From positions 1 to 35,619 of the forward strand of contig JAEUNU010000103.1 in the NCBI GenBank assembly GCA_016789125.1: DNA of 35,619 nucleotides, given 5' to 3'. Every line of letters begins with the position of its first letter. The stretch's first letter is position 1. Below are positions 14,513-23,185 of the stretch, piece by piece. The position numbers and the translations under genes were made by a program. The notes beneath the pieces are model-generated. The model was not told the origin of the DNA and made no database searches. It saw nothing but the letters and a program-made list of their open reading frames with translations. This DNA comes from Zoogloea sp. Its GTDB lineage: Bacteria > Pseudomonadota > Gammaproteobacteria > Burkholderiales > Rhodocyclaceae.

Positions 14513-16309
14513 ATGTCCTCCCAACGCTATTCCGTCACCCCCCACCCCATCGAAACGATCCTTACCTGGGTCAAGTCGGGCGAGATCGCCATCCCGGAAA
14601 TCCAGCGCCCCTTCGTGTGGGAGGCCACCAAGGTGCGCAACCTGCTGGACTCGCTCTACCAGGGCTATCCCGTGGGCTACCTGATCGCCTGGCGCAACCA
14701 CACGGTCAAGCTCAAGGACGGCACCACCTCGGCCGGCAAGCGCATCCTGATCGACGGCCAGCAGCGGGTGACGGCGCTGATGGCGTCCCTGCTGGGCATC
14801 GAGGTGCTGAACGACGATTACGAGACGGTACAGATCCGCATCGCCTTCAACCCGCAGGAACAAAGCTTCGAGGTGTCGAATCCGGCGATCCGCAAGAACC
14901 CCGCCTGGCTGCCGGATGTGGCCAAGGTGTTCGACCCGGCGGCGAGCGTGTTCCAGCTAGTCAGTGACTATTGCGCGGCCAATGACGGCACCTCGCAGAA
15001 CGAGGTGTTCAAGGTGATCGAGAAGCTGCGCGGCATCGTGCACAACCATGTGGGCATCATCGAGCTGTCGGAGAACCTCGACATCGAGACGGTGACGGAA
15101 ATCTTCATCCGCGTGAATTCGGCCGGCTCGCCGCTCTCGCAAGCGGATTTCGCGATGTCGAAGATTGCGGTCAACGAGTCCTACGGCGGCAACACCTTGC
15201 GCAAGGCCATCGACTACTTCTGCCATCTGGCGGTGGCGCCCGACTTCCTCAGCAAGATCAAGAAGGGCGACAAGGCTTTTGTCGAGTCGGAGTTCTTCGA
15301 GAAGATGAAGTGGATCGCCGATGTGAACGATGACATCTACGATCCGAGCTACACCGACATGCTGCGGGTGGCGTTCACGTCGGAATTCGGGCGCGGCAAG
15401 TTGCAGGATCTGGTGGCCCTGCTGTCGGGCCGCAACTTCGAGACCAAGCAGTACGAAGATGAGATTGCCGAGGATTCTTTCAGAAAGCTGAAGAACGGCA
15501 TCCTGGCCTTCATCAACAAGACCCACTTCGACCGCATCACGATGATCCTGCGCTCGGCGGGCTTCATCACCAGCAAGCTCATCAACAGCCAGAACGCGGT
15601 CAATTTTGCCTACATCCTGTATCTGCGCGGCCGTGCCGAGGGTGTTCCGGCTGCCGATCTGGAGCGGGCGGTGCGCCGCTGGTATGCGATGTCGGTGCTG
15701 CGGGGGCGGTATAGCGGTTCGCCGGAATCGACCTTCGATTTCGACATCCGCCAGATCAGCAGCAGGGGGGTGTTGGGCTACGTGGATTCGGTGGTGCCGA
15801 ATGAACTGCCGGACAGTTTCTGGACGGGGATGCTGCCGCAATTCATGGACACCTCGTCGATCAGCAGCCCGTACTTCCTGTGCTATCAGGCGGCGCAGGC
15901 CAAGCTCGGCGACAAGGGTTTCCTGTCCCGCGACATCACCGTGACCGATCTGCTGCTGAACCGCGCCGACGTGCATCACGTCTATCCGCGCCAGTATCTG
16001 AAAGACCTGAAACTCAGCAAGGGCACCTACAATCAGATTGCCAACTACGTGGTGGCCCAGAGCGAGATCAACATTGCGATTGGCGCCAGGGCGCCGTCCG
16101 ACTACTTCAAGGAACTGGCCGAGCAGTGCAGCGGTGGGGCGAAGAGGTACGGCGGGATCACCGACAAGGCAGAAATGGCCGCCAACCTGCAGACGAACTG
16201 CATCCCCGCCGCGATGCTGGATGGAGAGATCAAGGATTTCGGCGAGTTTCTGGAAGAACGCCGCAAGCTGATGGCGCTGAAGATCAAGGCGTGGTTTGAG
16301 GTACTGTAA
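14513..16309 (+). CDS. DUF262 + HNH nuclease protein, GmrSD-like (type IV restriction-like)
   Basis: A 598-residue protein. The N-terminal DUF262 (ParB/Srx-like) part shows [10 protein letters not shown] (27-36), [10 protein letters not shown] (80-89) and FIRVNSAG (198-205). The C-terminal part has an HNH-like motif [11 protein letters not shown] (486-496) followed by the conserved Asn-containing helix INIAIG (519-524), as in DUF1524 nucleases. GmrS and GmrD are such domains; in fused form they cleave DNA with modified cytosines and use NTP hydrolysis. Here it could attack phages whose base modification defeats HsdR. It lies 11 bp after hsdS and its stop overlaps the next start (TAATG). The substrate is inferred. 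Confidence 0.88.
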   Translation: MSSQRYSVTPHPIETILTWVKSGEIAIPEIQRPFVWEATKVRNLLDSLYQGYPVGYLIAWRNHTVKLKDGTTSAGKRILIDGQQRVTALMASLLGIEVLNDDYETVQIRIAFNPQEQSFEVSNPAIRKNPAWLPDVAKVFDPAASVFQLVSDYCAANDGTSQNEVFKVIEKLRGIVHNHVGIIELSENLDIETVTEIFIRVNSAGSPLSQADFAMSKIAVNESYGGNTLRKAIDYFCHLAVAPDFLSKIKKGDKAFVESEFFEKMKWIADVNDDIYDPSYTDMLRVAFTSEFGRGKLQDLVALLSGRNFETKQYEDEIAEDSFRKLKNGILAFINKTHFDRITMILRSAGFITSKLINSQNAVNFAYILYLRGRAEGVPAADLERAVRRWYAMSVLRGRYSGSPESTFDFDIRQISSRGVLGYVDSVVPNELPDSFWTGMLPQFMDTSSISSPYFLCYQAAQAKLGDKGFLSRDITVTDLLLNRADVHHVYPRQYLKDLKLSKGTYNQIANYVVAQSEINIAIGARAPSDYFKELAEQCSGGAKRYGGITDKAEMAANLQTNCIPAAMLDGEIKDFGEFLEERRKLMALKIKAWFEVL

Positions 16310-17604
16310 TGAACGAACCCAAACACCACGCCGATCAACCACAAAACCGGAGTAGCAGCATGATCCGCCTTCGAATCAAGAACTTTGGCCCCATCGGCCC
16401 CGGCTTGTCTGAAAACGATGGGTGGATCGATTTCAAGCGGGTCACGGTCTTCATCGGCAATCAGGGCTCCGGCAAGAGTACGGTCGCCAAGCTGTTTTCC
16501 ACCTTGTCGTGGATCGAGAAGGCGCTGGTGCGCGGGGACTATGAGAAAAAGTGGTTTGAACGAAAAGGGCGCCTGAAAAGCCAGTTTCTGAGCTATCACC
16601 GTCTGGAAAATTATCTGGAGACGAGTGGTCGCGGCGGTGCCGAGATCGAGTACGAAGGGGACGCCTGCGGCATCCGGTATGCGGGGGGGCTGCTTGAAAT
16701 CGAGGCGAAGGACTACTCGCGCTACGCCTTGCCTCAGGTGATGTATGTGCCCGCGGAGCGCAATTTCATCGCGTATGTGCGAAGCCCCAGGGAGCTAAAG
16801 CTCTCGTCGGAATCGTTGAAGGAGTTTCTGACCGCGTTTGATGAGGCCAAAGACAGCCTTCGCGGTTCGCTGAAGCTGCCGATCAACGACAGCGAAGTCG
16901 AGTACGACCGGCTTAACGACGTCCTCAACCTGAAGGGGCCGGGGCACAGGCTGAGGCTGACGGACGCATCCAGCGGTTTCCAGTCGTTTGTCCCGCTGTA
17001 TCTGGTGAGCCTGTACCTCGCCAATCGTGTTCAGGAAGGCAGCGGGCAGTCGCAACAGCGCATGAGCGCAGAGGAAACAGAGCGATTCAAAAAAGTCGCG
17101 GCGAGTATTCTGGCGAATGAATCCCTGACGGTTGAGCAAGTACGCACGGCGATTTCGGTGCTCTCCGCCCGGTTCACCAAAAAAGCGTTCATCAACATCG
17201 TTGAGGAGCCCGAGCAGAACCTGTTTCCGTCGTCGCAGTGGGACATTCTCAAGAGCCTGTTGAGTTTCAACAGTCAGGGCGAACATAACCGGCTGGTGCT
17301 GACCACGCACAGCCCGTACATCGTCAATTACCTTAGCCTTGCGATTCAGGGCAAGCACCTTCAGAAGCGGCTCATTGAATGTCAGCGCCAGGATTTGCTG
17401 CCCAGGCTTTACGAGATCGTTCCCGAGCGGGCCTTGCTGCTGGCAGAGGAGGTGGCGATCTACCAGTGCAATGAGCGGGATGGCAGCATTGCGGCGTTGC
17501 CCCGCTTCGAGGGCATTCCCTCGGATCGGAACCTGCTGAATGAAGGGCTACGTAAGGGGAATGCGCTTTTCGACCAGTTGCTGGAACTCGAAGAGGCGAT
17601 CTGA
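16309..17604 (+). CDS. AAA/ABC-type ATPase (AAA_21-like) of a probable defence pair
   Basis: A 431-residue ATPase of the SMC/OLD/ABC-like class: Walker A GNQGSGKST (50-58), a signature-like ASSGFQS (220-226), Walker B FINIVEEPEQNLFP (294-307) and the H-switch TTHSPY (332-337). The region between Walker A and signature carries the usual strand and helix insert. There is no TOPRIM domain, so it is not a full OLD nuclease. The ATG at 16309 overlaps the stop of the DUF262 gene; an internal ATG at 16360, just before IRLRIKNFG, is an equally plausible start. The next gene follows after two bases, so ATPase and small protein probably act together, as in several two-gene phage-sensing systems. Confidence 0.85.
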   Translation: MNEPKHHADQPQNRSSSMIRLRIKNFGPIGPGLSENDGWIDFKRVTVFIGNQGSGKSTVAKLFSTLSWIEKALVRGDYEKKWFERKGRLKSQFLSYHRLENYLETSGRGGAEIEYEGDACGIRYAGGLLEIEAKDYSRYALPQVMYVPAERNFIAYVRSPRELKLSSESLKEFLTAFDEAKDSLRGSLKLPINDSEVEYDRLNDVLNLKGPGHRLRLTDASSGFQSFVPLYLVSLYLANRVQEGSGQSQQRMSAEETERFKKVAASILANESLTVEQVRTAISVLSARFTKKAFINIVEEPEQNLFPSSQWDILKSLLSFNSQGEHNRLVLTTHSPYIVNYLSLAIQGKHLQKRLIECQRQDLLPRLYEIVPERALLLAEEVAIYQCNERDGSIAALPRFEGIPSDRNLLNEGLRKGNALFDQLLELEEAI

Positions 17605-17606
17605 GG

Positions 17607-18098
17607 ATGGATTTCTTCAAGCCAGACTGCCAGAGCGGCCCCTTCAATCAGGCGCAATTCGGGCTGTGCGACGACCAGAACGCAACCCGCGCCTACGTGG
17701 ATACGGCGACCCCGGAGAAATGGGTGGCGACCGTCGACAATCCATCCCGGCGGGCTGTCACCTTCACGGCCATCGACAAGTGCGTGATCCAGGATGGGGA
17801 TGAGCCGGAGAGGGGGCGCTGTGACTGCATGCTGACGACGGATGATCTGCTGTATCTGGTGGAGCTGAAGGACGAAAAGAGAAACTGGATGCCGCATGCC
17901 CTGGAGCAACTGGAATCAACCATCAGGTTCCTGCGGGATCATCATGATCTGACGGGCTTTCGCCACAAGAAGGCGTTTGCCTGCAACAAGCGACACAAGG
18001 CGTTTGCGACGATCGATAACGAGCTTCAACGTCGCTTTTTTCGGGACTATGGTTTCCGGCTTGATGTGCAGGCGACCGTCTTGTTGGTGTCGTCCTGA
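17607..18098 (+). CDS. Small PD-(D/E)XK-like protein, probable effector partner of the ATPase
   Basis: A 163-residue protein. The central stretch has D73 in RCDCML, a strand YLVELK with E86 and K88, and a helix containing Q101. This arrangement matches a minimal PD-(D/E)XK nuclease core. I do not recognise the family by name. It starts two bases after the ATPase stop and ends before a 157-bp gap leading to hsdR. By analogy with ATPase-nuclease pairs it may be the nuclease that the ATPase controls, but a non-nuclease role cannot be excluded. Confidence in the gene is high and in the nuclease call moderate. Confidence 0.8.
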   Translation: MDFFKPDCQSGPFNQAQFGLCDDQNATRAYVDTATPEKWVATVDNPSRRAVTFTAIDKCVIQDGDEPERGRCDCMLTTDDLLYLVELKDEKRNWMPHALEQLESTIRFLRDHHDLTGFRHKKAFACNKRHKAFATIDNELQRRFFRDYGFRLDVQATVLLVSS

Positions 18099-18255
18099 AG
18101 CGTCTGGTTTCTTGATCGGTGCTTGATTCAACGTGGGGCGCAGCAACCTCCTCCTGACTAAGGCCCATTAAAACAGATGGTTGCATCAAGCTGTATGCGC
18201 TTGAATTTCTTGATCGGATTTTGATCGAGAGGGAGTGGGGAAAACAGAGATCCGT

Positions 18256-20658
18256 ATGAACGAAGCCGAAACCCGTGCCGAACTGATCGACCCCCTGCTG
18301 GCGGCAGCCGGCTGGGGCGTGCTGGAAGGCAGCCGCATCCGCCGCGAGTACCCGATCACACTGGGGCGGCTTGAAGGTGCGGGCCGGCGCGGCAAGGCCT
18401 TGTCGGCGGACTACGTGCTGGAATACCGCAACACCAAGCTCGCCGTGGTCGAGGCCAAGTCGGCCGACCGGGCGCCGACCGAGGGCGTGGGGCAGGCCAA
18501 GGATTACGCGGGCAGGCTGGCGATCCGCTTCACCTACGCGACCAACGGCAAGGGCGTCTACGGCATCGACATGCAGACCGGGGCGGAGGGCGAGCTGCCG
18601 GCCTTTCCCGGCCCGGAGGCGCTGTGGCGAGCCACCTTCGCGTCGGAGAGCGCCTGGCGTGACCGCTTCACGGCCGTGCCCTTCGAGGACCGGGGCGGCT
18701 ACTTTCAGGGCCGCTACTATCAGGACATCGCCATCGAGCGCGTGCTGGCGGCGCTGGCCGAGGGGCGCGAGCGCATCCTGCTGACCCTGGCCACCGGCAC
18801 GGGCAAGACCTTCATCGCCTTTCAGCTGGCGTGGAAGCTGTTTTACAGCCGCTGGAACCTGGGCGACTGGAAGCAGACCGGCGAGCCGACGCGGCGCCCG
18901 CGCATCCTGTTTCTGGCCGACCGGAATACGCTGGCCGATCAGGCTTTCAATGCCTTCTCGGCTTTTCCGGACGATGCGCTGGTGCGCATTGCGCCCGACG
19001 ACATCCGGAAGAAGGGCAAGGTGCCGAAGAACGGCTCAATCTTCTTCACGATCTTCCAGACCTTCATGAGCGGCCCGCCGAAGAATGGTCACCCGTCGCC
19101 CTACTTTGGCGAATACCCGCCGGATTTCTTCGACTTCATCGTCATCGACGAATGCCACCGGGGCGGCGCCAACGACGAGAGCACCTGGCGCGGCATCCTC
19201 GACTACTTTGCGCCGGCCGTGCAGCTGGGCCTCACGGCCACCCCGAAGCGGCAGGAGAACGCCGACACCTACGCCTACTTTGGCGAGCCGGTCTTCATCT
19301 ATTCGCTCAAGGACGGCATCAACGACGGCTTCCTGACGCCCTTCCGCGTGAAGCAGATCGCGACGACCCTGGACGATTACGTCTTCACGCCGGACGACAC
19401 GCTGGTGGAAGGGGAGATCGAGGCCGGCAAGCGCTATGAGGAGGCGGATTTCAACCGCAGCATCGAGATCGTTGCCCGCGAGAAGAAGCGCGTGGAAATC
19501 TTCATGGCCGACATCGACCAGAGGGAAAAGACGCTCGTCTTCTGCGCCACCCAGGCCCACGCGCTGCTGGTGCGGGACCTGATCAATCAGGTCAAGAAGA
19601 GCCGCGATCCCAACTACTGCCAGCGGGTGACGGCCGAGGACGGCAAGCTGGGCGACGAGGCGCTGCGCGCCTTTCAGGACAACGAGAAGAGCATCCCGAC
19701 CATCCTGACCACCTCGCAGAAGCTGTCGACGGGCGTGGATGCGCGCAACGTGCGCAACATCGTGCTGATGCGCCCGGTCAATTCGCTGATCGAGTTCAAG
19801 CAGATCATCGGGCGTGGCACCCGGCTCTACGACGGCAAGGACTACTTCACGATCTACGATTTCGTGAAGGCGCACCACCACTTCAGCGATCCGGAATGGG
19901 ACGGCGAGCCCCTGCCGCCTGAAGGGGGGGAGGTCTGCAACGTATGTCAGCGCACCCCTTGCGTGTGCGCCAAGGAGCCGCCACCGCCTTGCTACATCTG
20001 TGGCAACCAGCCGTGCAGCTGCCCTGAGACGCCGTGCCCCGGATGCGGCAACCGGCCCTGCACCTGCAAGAAGAAGCCAAAGGCGAAGGTTGAGCTGTCT
20101 GACCGCAAGGTGCGCCAGATCCGGCACATGAGCGTCACGACGTTCTGGCACCCGGACGGCACGCCGATGTCGGCCGCGCAGTTCATGGAGGCTATGTTTG
20201 GCAAGTTGCCAGACTTTTTCCACGACGAAGACGAGCTGAGGGCCATCTGGAGCGCACCGGATACCCGCCGCAAGCTGTTAGATGGCCTGGCTGAAAAAGG
20301 CTTCGGCAAGGAGCAGCTCGCGGAGATGCAGGTCATCATCGATGCGGAAAGCAGTGATCTGTTCGATGTGCTGGCTTTTGTCGCCTACGCTGAAGCCCCG
20401 TTGACCCGCGAGGAGCGCGCCGAACGGGCCAAGGCCGTGATCGGCACCCGGTTCAACGACAAGCAGCAAGCCTTTCTCACCTTTGTGCTGGCGCACTACG
20501 TGAGCGTGGGCGTGGAAGAGCTGGACGAAGCCAAGCTTGGGCCGCTGCTCAAGCTCAAGTACAACAACGCCATCGCAGATGCAATCGCCGACCTGGGCTC
20601 GCCCGATACGGTGAGGAAAGCGTTTGTCGACTTCCAGCAGTATCTCTATCAGGGGTAG
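18256..20658 (+). CDS. hsdR: Type I restriction-modification system, restriction subunit HsdR (EcoEI-like)
   Basis: An 800-residue protein. The N-terminal nuclease domain shows a DYVLEYRN strand and VVEAK (E66, K68). The SF2 motor follows with Walker A ATGTGKT (179-185), DECH (298-301), TATPK (327-331) and QIIGRGTR (516-523). A C-terminal EcoEI-type helical domain ends it. It translocates DNA and cuts unmodified foreign DNA. Between motor and C-terminal domain (561-604) lie twelve cysteines in three modules CxxC-x4-CxC, probably binding zinc. I chose ATG 18256; an in-frame GTG at 18235 would add seven residues. It is the last gene of the operon, split from hsdS by three other genes. Confidence 0.95.
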   Translation: MNEAETRAELIDPLLAAAGWGVLEGSRIRREYPITLGRLEGAGRRGKALSADYVLEYRNTKLAVVEAKSADRAPTEGVGQAKDYAGRLAIRFTYATNGKGVYGIDMQTGAEGELPAFPGPEALWRATFASESAWRDRFTAVPFEDRGGYFQGRYYQDIAIERVLAALAEGRERILLTLATGTGKTFIAFQLAWKLFYSRWNLGDWKQTGEPTRRPRILFLADRNTLADQAFNAFSAFPDDALVRIAPDDIRKKGKVPKNGSIFFTIFQTFMSGPPKNGHPSPYFGEYPPDFFDFIVIDECHRGGANDESTWRGILDYFAPAVQLGLTATPKRQENADTYAYFGEPVFIYSLKDGINDGFLTPFRVKQIATTLDDYVFTPDDTLVEGEIEAGKRYEEADFNRSIEIVAREKKRVEIFMADIDQREKTLVFCATQAHALLVRDLINQVKKSRDPNYCQRVTAEDGKLGDEALRAFQDNEKSIPTILTTSQKLSTGVDARNVRNIVLMRPVNSLIEFKQIIGRGTRLYDGKDYFTIYDFVKAHHHFSDPEWDGEPLPPEGGEVCNVCQRTPCVCAKEPPPPCYICGNQPCSCPETPCPGCGNRPCTCKKKPKAKVELSDRKVRQIRHMSVTTFWHPDGTPMSAAQFMEAMFGKLPDFFHDEDELRAIWSAPDTRRKLLDGLAEKGFGKEQLAEMQVIIDAESSDLFDVLAFVAYAEAPLTREERAERAKAVIGTRFNDKQQAFLTFVLAHYVSVGVEELDEAKLGPLLKLKYNNAIADAIADLGSPDTVRKAFVDFQQYLYQG

Positions 20659-20708
20659 GCGGTTTTGGAACGTGCTGGATTCGGCTTGATTCTGCTATGA
20701 CCAGACAT

Positions 20709-20808
20709 CGACCAGACAGCAAAAAGGCCAACCCCGCGAGGTTGGCCTTTTTGCTTGCAGATCAACGATCTGCCGGAATCCGATGTGGAGCGGGCGATGG
20801 GAATCGAA
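20709..20808. repeat. Right direct repeat (terminator plus tRNA-Gly 3' end)
   Basis: Partner of 9234-9333: 94 of 100 bases are identical without gaps. It covers the terminator and the last 23 bases of the intact tRNA-Gly gene (20786-20808). If an element integrated here, this is the end that keeps the functional tRNA. Confidence 0.75.
20721..20752. terminator. Bidirectional terminator between hsdR and tRNA-Gly
   Basis: A perfect 13-bp stem (AAAAAGGCCAACC with GGTTGGCCTTTTT) around a 6-base loop, flanked by A- and T-runs. It can end transcription of hsdR from the left and of the tRNA gene from the right. Confidence 0.9.
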
Positions 20809-20859
20809 CCCACGGCATCAGCTTGGGAAGCTGAGGTATTACCATTATACGACGCCCGC
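20786..20859 (-). tRNA. tRNA-Gly, anticodon CCC
   Basis: A 74-base cloverleaf including the encoded CCA. The acceptor stem is GCGGGCG with CGCCCGC and discriminator T. The anticodon stem TCAGC/GCTGA encloses the loop TTCCCAA, giving anticodon CCC, and the T-loop contains GGTTCGATTCC. It marks the border between the accessory island (to its left, downstream of its 3' end) and core genes. Its 3' end is duplicated at 9311-9333. Confidence 0.96.
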
Positions 20860-20872
20860 TCTGGGAGCCGCG

Positions 20873-20901
20873 ATTGTACGCAGAGCGGAGGCGGAGGGCA
20901 A
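20873..20901 (-). promoter_or_regulatory. Promoter of tRNA-Gly
   Basis: On the minus strand TTGCCC (20901-20896) and TACAAT (20878-20873) are 17 bases apart, and the -10 box ends 13 bases before the tRNA 5' end. A start about seven bases downstream of the -10 box fits a short leader. Confidence 0.65.
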
Positions 20902-20951
20902 CCGGGAGGCGTGGTAAACTCGCGGCCCACGTGTTTTTTGCTGGCGGTGCC

Positions 20952-21182
20952 ATGTCTTCTGCTGCGACATCTTCCGCGTCGGTCTCGCTGACGATCAACG
21001 GTGAAGCCCGGGCGCTCGCTGCGCCGGCCACGGTGGCTTCGCTGCTCGAAGCCATGAACCTCACCGGCAAGCGGGTGGCCGTCGAGCGCAACGGCGACAT
21101 CGTGCCGCGCGGCCTGCATGCGGCCACGGCGCTGGCCGACGGCGACCGCCTCGAGATCGTCGTCGCGGTCGGCGGCGGCTGA
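20952..21182 (+). CDS. thiS: Sulfur carrier protein ThiS
   Basis: A 76-residue ubiquitin-like sulfur carrier ending in the required Gly-Gly. The core begins at SLTINGEA and contains the conserved NGDIVPR and ending VAVGGG. Its C-terminal glycine is adenylated and converted to a thiocarboxylate that donates sulfur to the thiazole of thiamine. About ten serine- and alanine-rich residues precede the core, more than is usual, but no later start codon is available. thiG follows 48 bp downstream. Confidence 0.93.
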   Translation: MSSAATSSASVSLTINGEARALAAPATVASLLEAMNLTGKRVAVERNGDIVPRGLHAATALADGDRLEIVVAVGGG

Positions 21183-21230
21183 CGGCCGGCTTCACTCCCC
21201 GAACCAACCCTCACATTTACAGGCGCTTCG

Positions 21231-22016
21231 ATGGACGATTTGCTGACGATTGCAGGCAAGAGCTATTCCTCCCGGCTGCTGGTGGGCACCGGCAAGTACA
21301 AGGATTTCGCCGAGACCCGGGCGGCCATCGACGCCAGCGGCGCCGAGATCGTGACGGTGGCGATCCGCCGCACCAACATCGGCCAGGACCCGAACGCCCC
21401 CAGCCTGCTCGACGCGCTGCCGCCGTCGCGCTTCACCTACCTGCCCAACACCGCCGGCTGCTACACCGCCGACGACGCGGTGCGCACCCTGCGCCTCGCC
21501 CGCGAGCTGCTCGACGACCACCGGCTGGTGAAGCTCGAGGTGCTGGGCGACCCGCACACCCTCTTCCCCAACATGCCCGAGACGCTGAAGGCGGCGGCGG
21601 TGCTGGTGAAGGAAGGCTTCGAGGTGATGGTGTACTGCGCCGACGACCCGATCCAGGCCAAAATGCTCGAAGACATCGGCTGCGTCGCGGTGATGCCGCT
21701 GGCGTCCCTGATCGGCTCGGGCATGGGCATCCTCAACCCCTGGAACGTGCAGCTGGTGCGCGACGCGGTGAAGGTGCCGGTGCTGGTGGATGCCGGCGTG
21801 GGCACCGCATCCGACGCCGCCATCGCGATGGAGCTGGGCTGCGACGGGGTGCTGATGAACACCGCCATCGCGCTGGCCAAAGACCCGGTGAAGATGGCCG
21901 GCGCCATGAAGAAGGGCGTCGAAGCCGGCCGCGAGGCCTGGCTGGCCGGCCGGATGCCCAAGAAGTTCTACACCGCCAGCCCGAGCTCGCCGACCACCGG
22001 ACTGATCGGCAGCTGA
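21231..22016 (+). CDS. thiG: Thiazole synthase ThiG
   Basis: A 261-residue TIM-barrel enzyme that joins deoxyxylulose phosphate, dehydroglycine and ThiS thiocarboxylate into the thiazole phosphate of thiamine. The Schiff-base lysine is K101 in LVKLEVLGD. The phosphate-binding end ([17 protein letters not shown] and [10 protein letters not shown]) is intact. Length is normal for the family. It forms an operon with thiS. The other thiamine genes are not in this window. Confidence 0.97.
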   Translation: MDDLLTIAGKSYSSRLLVGTGKYKDFAETRAAIDASGAEIVTVAIRRTNIGQDPNAPSLLDALPPSRFTYLPNTAGCYTADDAVRTLRLARELLDDHRLVKLEVLGDPHTLFPNMPETLKAAAVLVKEGFEVMVYCADDPIQAKMLEDIGCVAVMPLASLIGSGMGILNPWNVQLVRDAVKVPVLVDAGVGTASDAAIAMELGCDGVLMNTAIALAKDPVKMAGAMKKGVEAGREAWLAGRMPKKFYTASPSSPTTGLIGS

Positions 22017-22047
22017 GCGGGGCGACGGCGGTGCCTGCAGGGGCGAC

Positions 22048-22136
22048 TGTAGGTGCGAGCTTGCTCGCACTCAGGTGGTAAAACCGGGGGCGCTCCCTTA
22101 TTCAATCTCCGTGGGCGAGCAAGCTCGCCCCTACAG
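22048..22136. repeat. REP-like inverted-repeat doublet 1
   Basis: Two palindromic units in opposite orientation, CTGTAGGTGCGAGCTTGCTCGCAC and its near-complement ending CTACAG, enclose a 40-base spacer containing GGTAAAACCGGGG and ATTCAA. The same spacer core occurs at 31238-31327. It lies between thiG and trmB and resembles the REP/BIME elements of proteobacteria. Confidence 0.75.
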
Positions 22137-22200
22137 CACACCCAGCAGCCATCCATCTTCCACGGCGCGCGATGCGCCGTTATCGTTTTACGGATTTCCC

Positions 22201-22923
22201 ATGATTGACGAACAACAGCCCGCCGCCCCCGACGAGCAGCCCGCCAGCGGCCGCCTCACCTCCCAGTCGATCCGCAGCTTCGTGCTGCGCCAGGGCCGCA
22301 TGTCGGACGCGCAGCACCGCTTTCTGGACGAGATGATGCCCAAGGTGGGCGTGGCCTACCGCCCCGAGCCGGTCGACCTCAACGCCGTCTTCGGCCGCCA
22401 GGCGCCGCACATCGTCGAGATCGGCTTCGGCATGGGCCAATCCACCGCGGTGATCGCCCAGGCCCGGCCGGATGAAGACTTCCTCGGCATCGAGGTGCAC
22501 GCGCCCGGCGTCGGCAGCCTGTGCAAGCTGATCGACGAAGGCGGCATCACCAACCTGCGCATCGTCCAGCACGACGCCGTCGAGGTGCTGCGCGACATGA
22601 TCCCCGAGGGCTCGCTGGCCGGCGTGCACATCTACTTCCCCGACCCCTGGCCCAAGAAGCGCCACCACAAGCGTCGGCTGGTGCAGGGGCCCTTCGTCAA
22701 GCTGATCGCCTCGCGCCTGGCCCCCGGCGGCTACCTTCACTGCGCCACCGACTGGGAGGAATACGCCCAGCAGATGCTCGAAGTGCTGTCGGCCGAGCCG
22801 CTGCTGGCCAACAGCGCCGACGGCTACGCTCCCAAGCCCGACTACCGCCCCCTCACCAAGTTCGAAAACCGCGGCATCAAGCTCGGCCACGGGGTGTGGG
22901 ACCTGGTCTTCAAGCGCGTCTGA
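22201..22923 (+). CDS. trmB: tRNA (guanine-N7-)-methyltransferase TrmB
   Basis: A 240-residue SAM-dependent methyltransferase that forms m7G46 in the variable loop of tRNAs. The cofactor motif is VEIGFGMG (72-79), and the family signature [15 protein letters not shown] and the C-terminal tRNA-contact segment are intact. The first ~20 residues are a variable, Pro- and Gln-rich extension, normal in this family. I start at ATG 22201; the open frame further upstream runs through the REP-like element. Confidence 0.96.
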   Translation: MIDEQQPAAPDEQPASGRLTSQSIRSFVLRQGRMSDAQHRFLDEMMPKVGVAYRPEPVDLNAVFGRQAPHIVEIGFGMGQSTAVIAQARPDEDFLGIEVHAPGVGSLCKLIDEGGITNLRIVQHDAVEVLRDMIPEGSLAGVHIYFPDPWPKKRHHKRRLVQGPFVKLIASRLAPGGYLHCATDWEEYAQQMLEVLSAEPLLANSADGYAPKPDYRPLTKFENRGIKLGHGVWDLVFKRV

Positions 22924-22933
22924 GGCGCCGGCG

Positions 22934-23164
22934 ATGGCACTCAAACGCCTCCCCGCCGGGGCCTGGCTGCTGGGCGTGCCGGGCCTCATGTGCCTCGCCG
23001 CCGGGGCGCTGCTGCTGGCCGGCTTTGGTGCCGACCTGCACCCGCTCTTGCAGGAATCCGGCGCCGGGCTGGTGATGATCGTCTCGGGCGTCGCGCTGGT
23101 GGGCAGCGCGGCCTTCCCTCTGGTGCTGGCCGAGCTGGCCGCCAAGGACAAGCCGCAGGGCTGA
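22934..23164 (+). CDS. Small two-span membrane protein
   Basis: A 76-residue protein with two hydrophobic helices (about 10-31 and 43-68) and a short charged C-terminus (AAKDKPQG). It starts 10 bp after the trmB stop and is probably co-transcribed with it. I do not recognise a family and no function can be assigned. Confidence 0.65.
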   Translation: MALKRLPAGAWLLGVPGLMCLAAGALLLAGFGADLHPLLQESGAGLVMIVSGVALVGSAAFPLVLAELAAKDKPQG

Positions 23165-23185
23165 GCCCCGCGGCTCGCTACCCGG

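Noticed and set aside
1-20808. Integrase or transposase gene in the island
   Set aside because: I looked for tyrosine or serine recombinase and DDE motifs in all long frames and saw none, so mobility is argued only from repeats and the tRNA.
20755-20991. Small frame reading through the tRNA-Gly region
   Set aside because: It is the well-known false translation of the tRNA complement and has no independent support.
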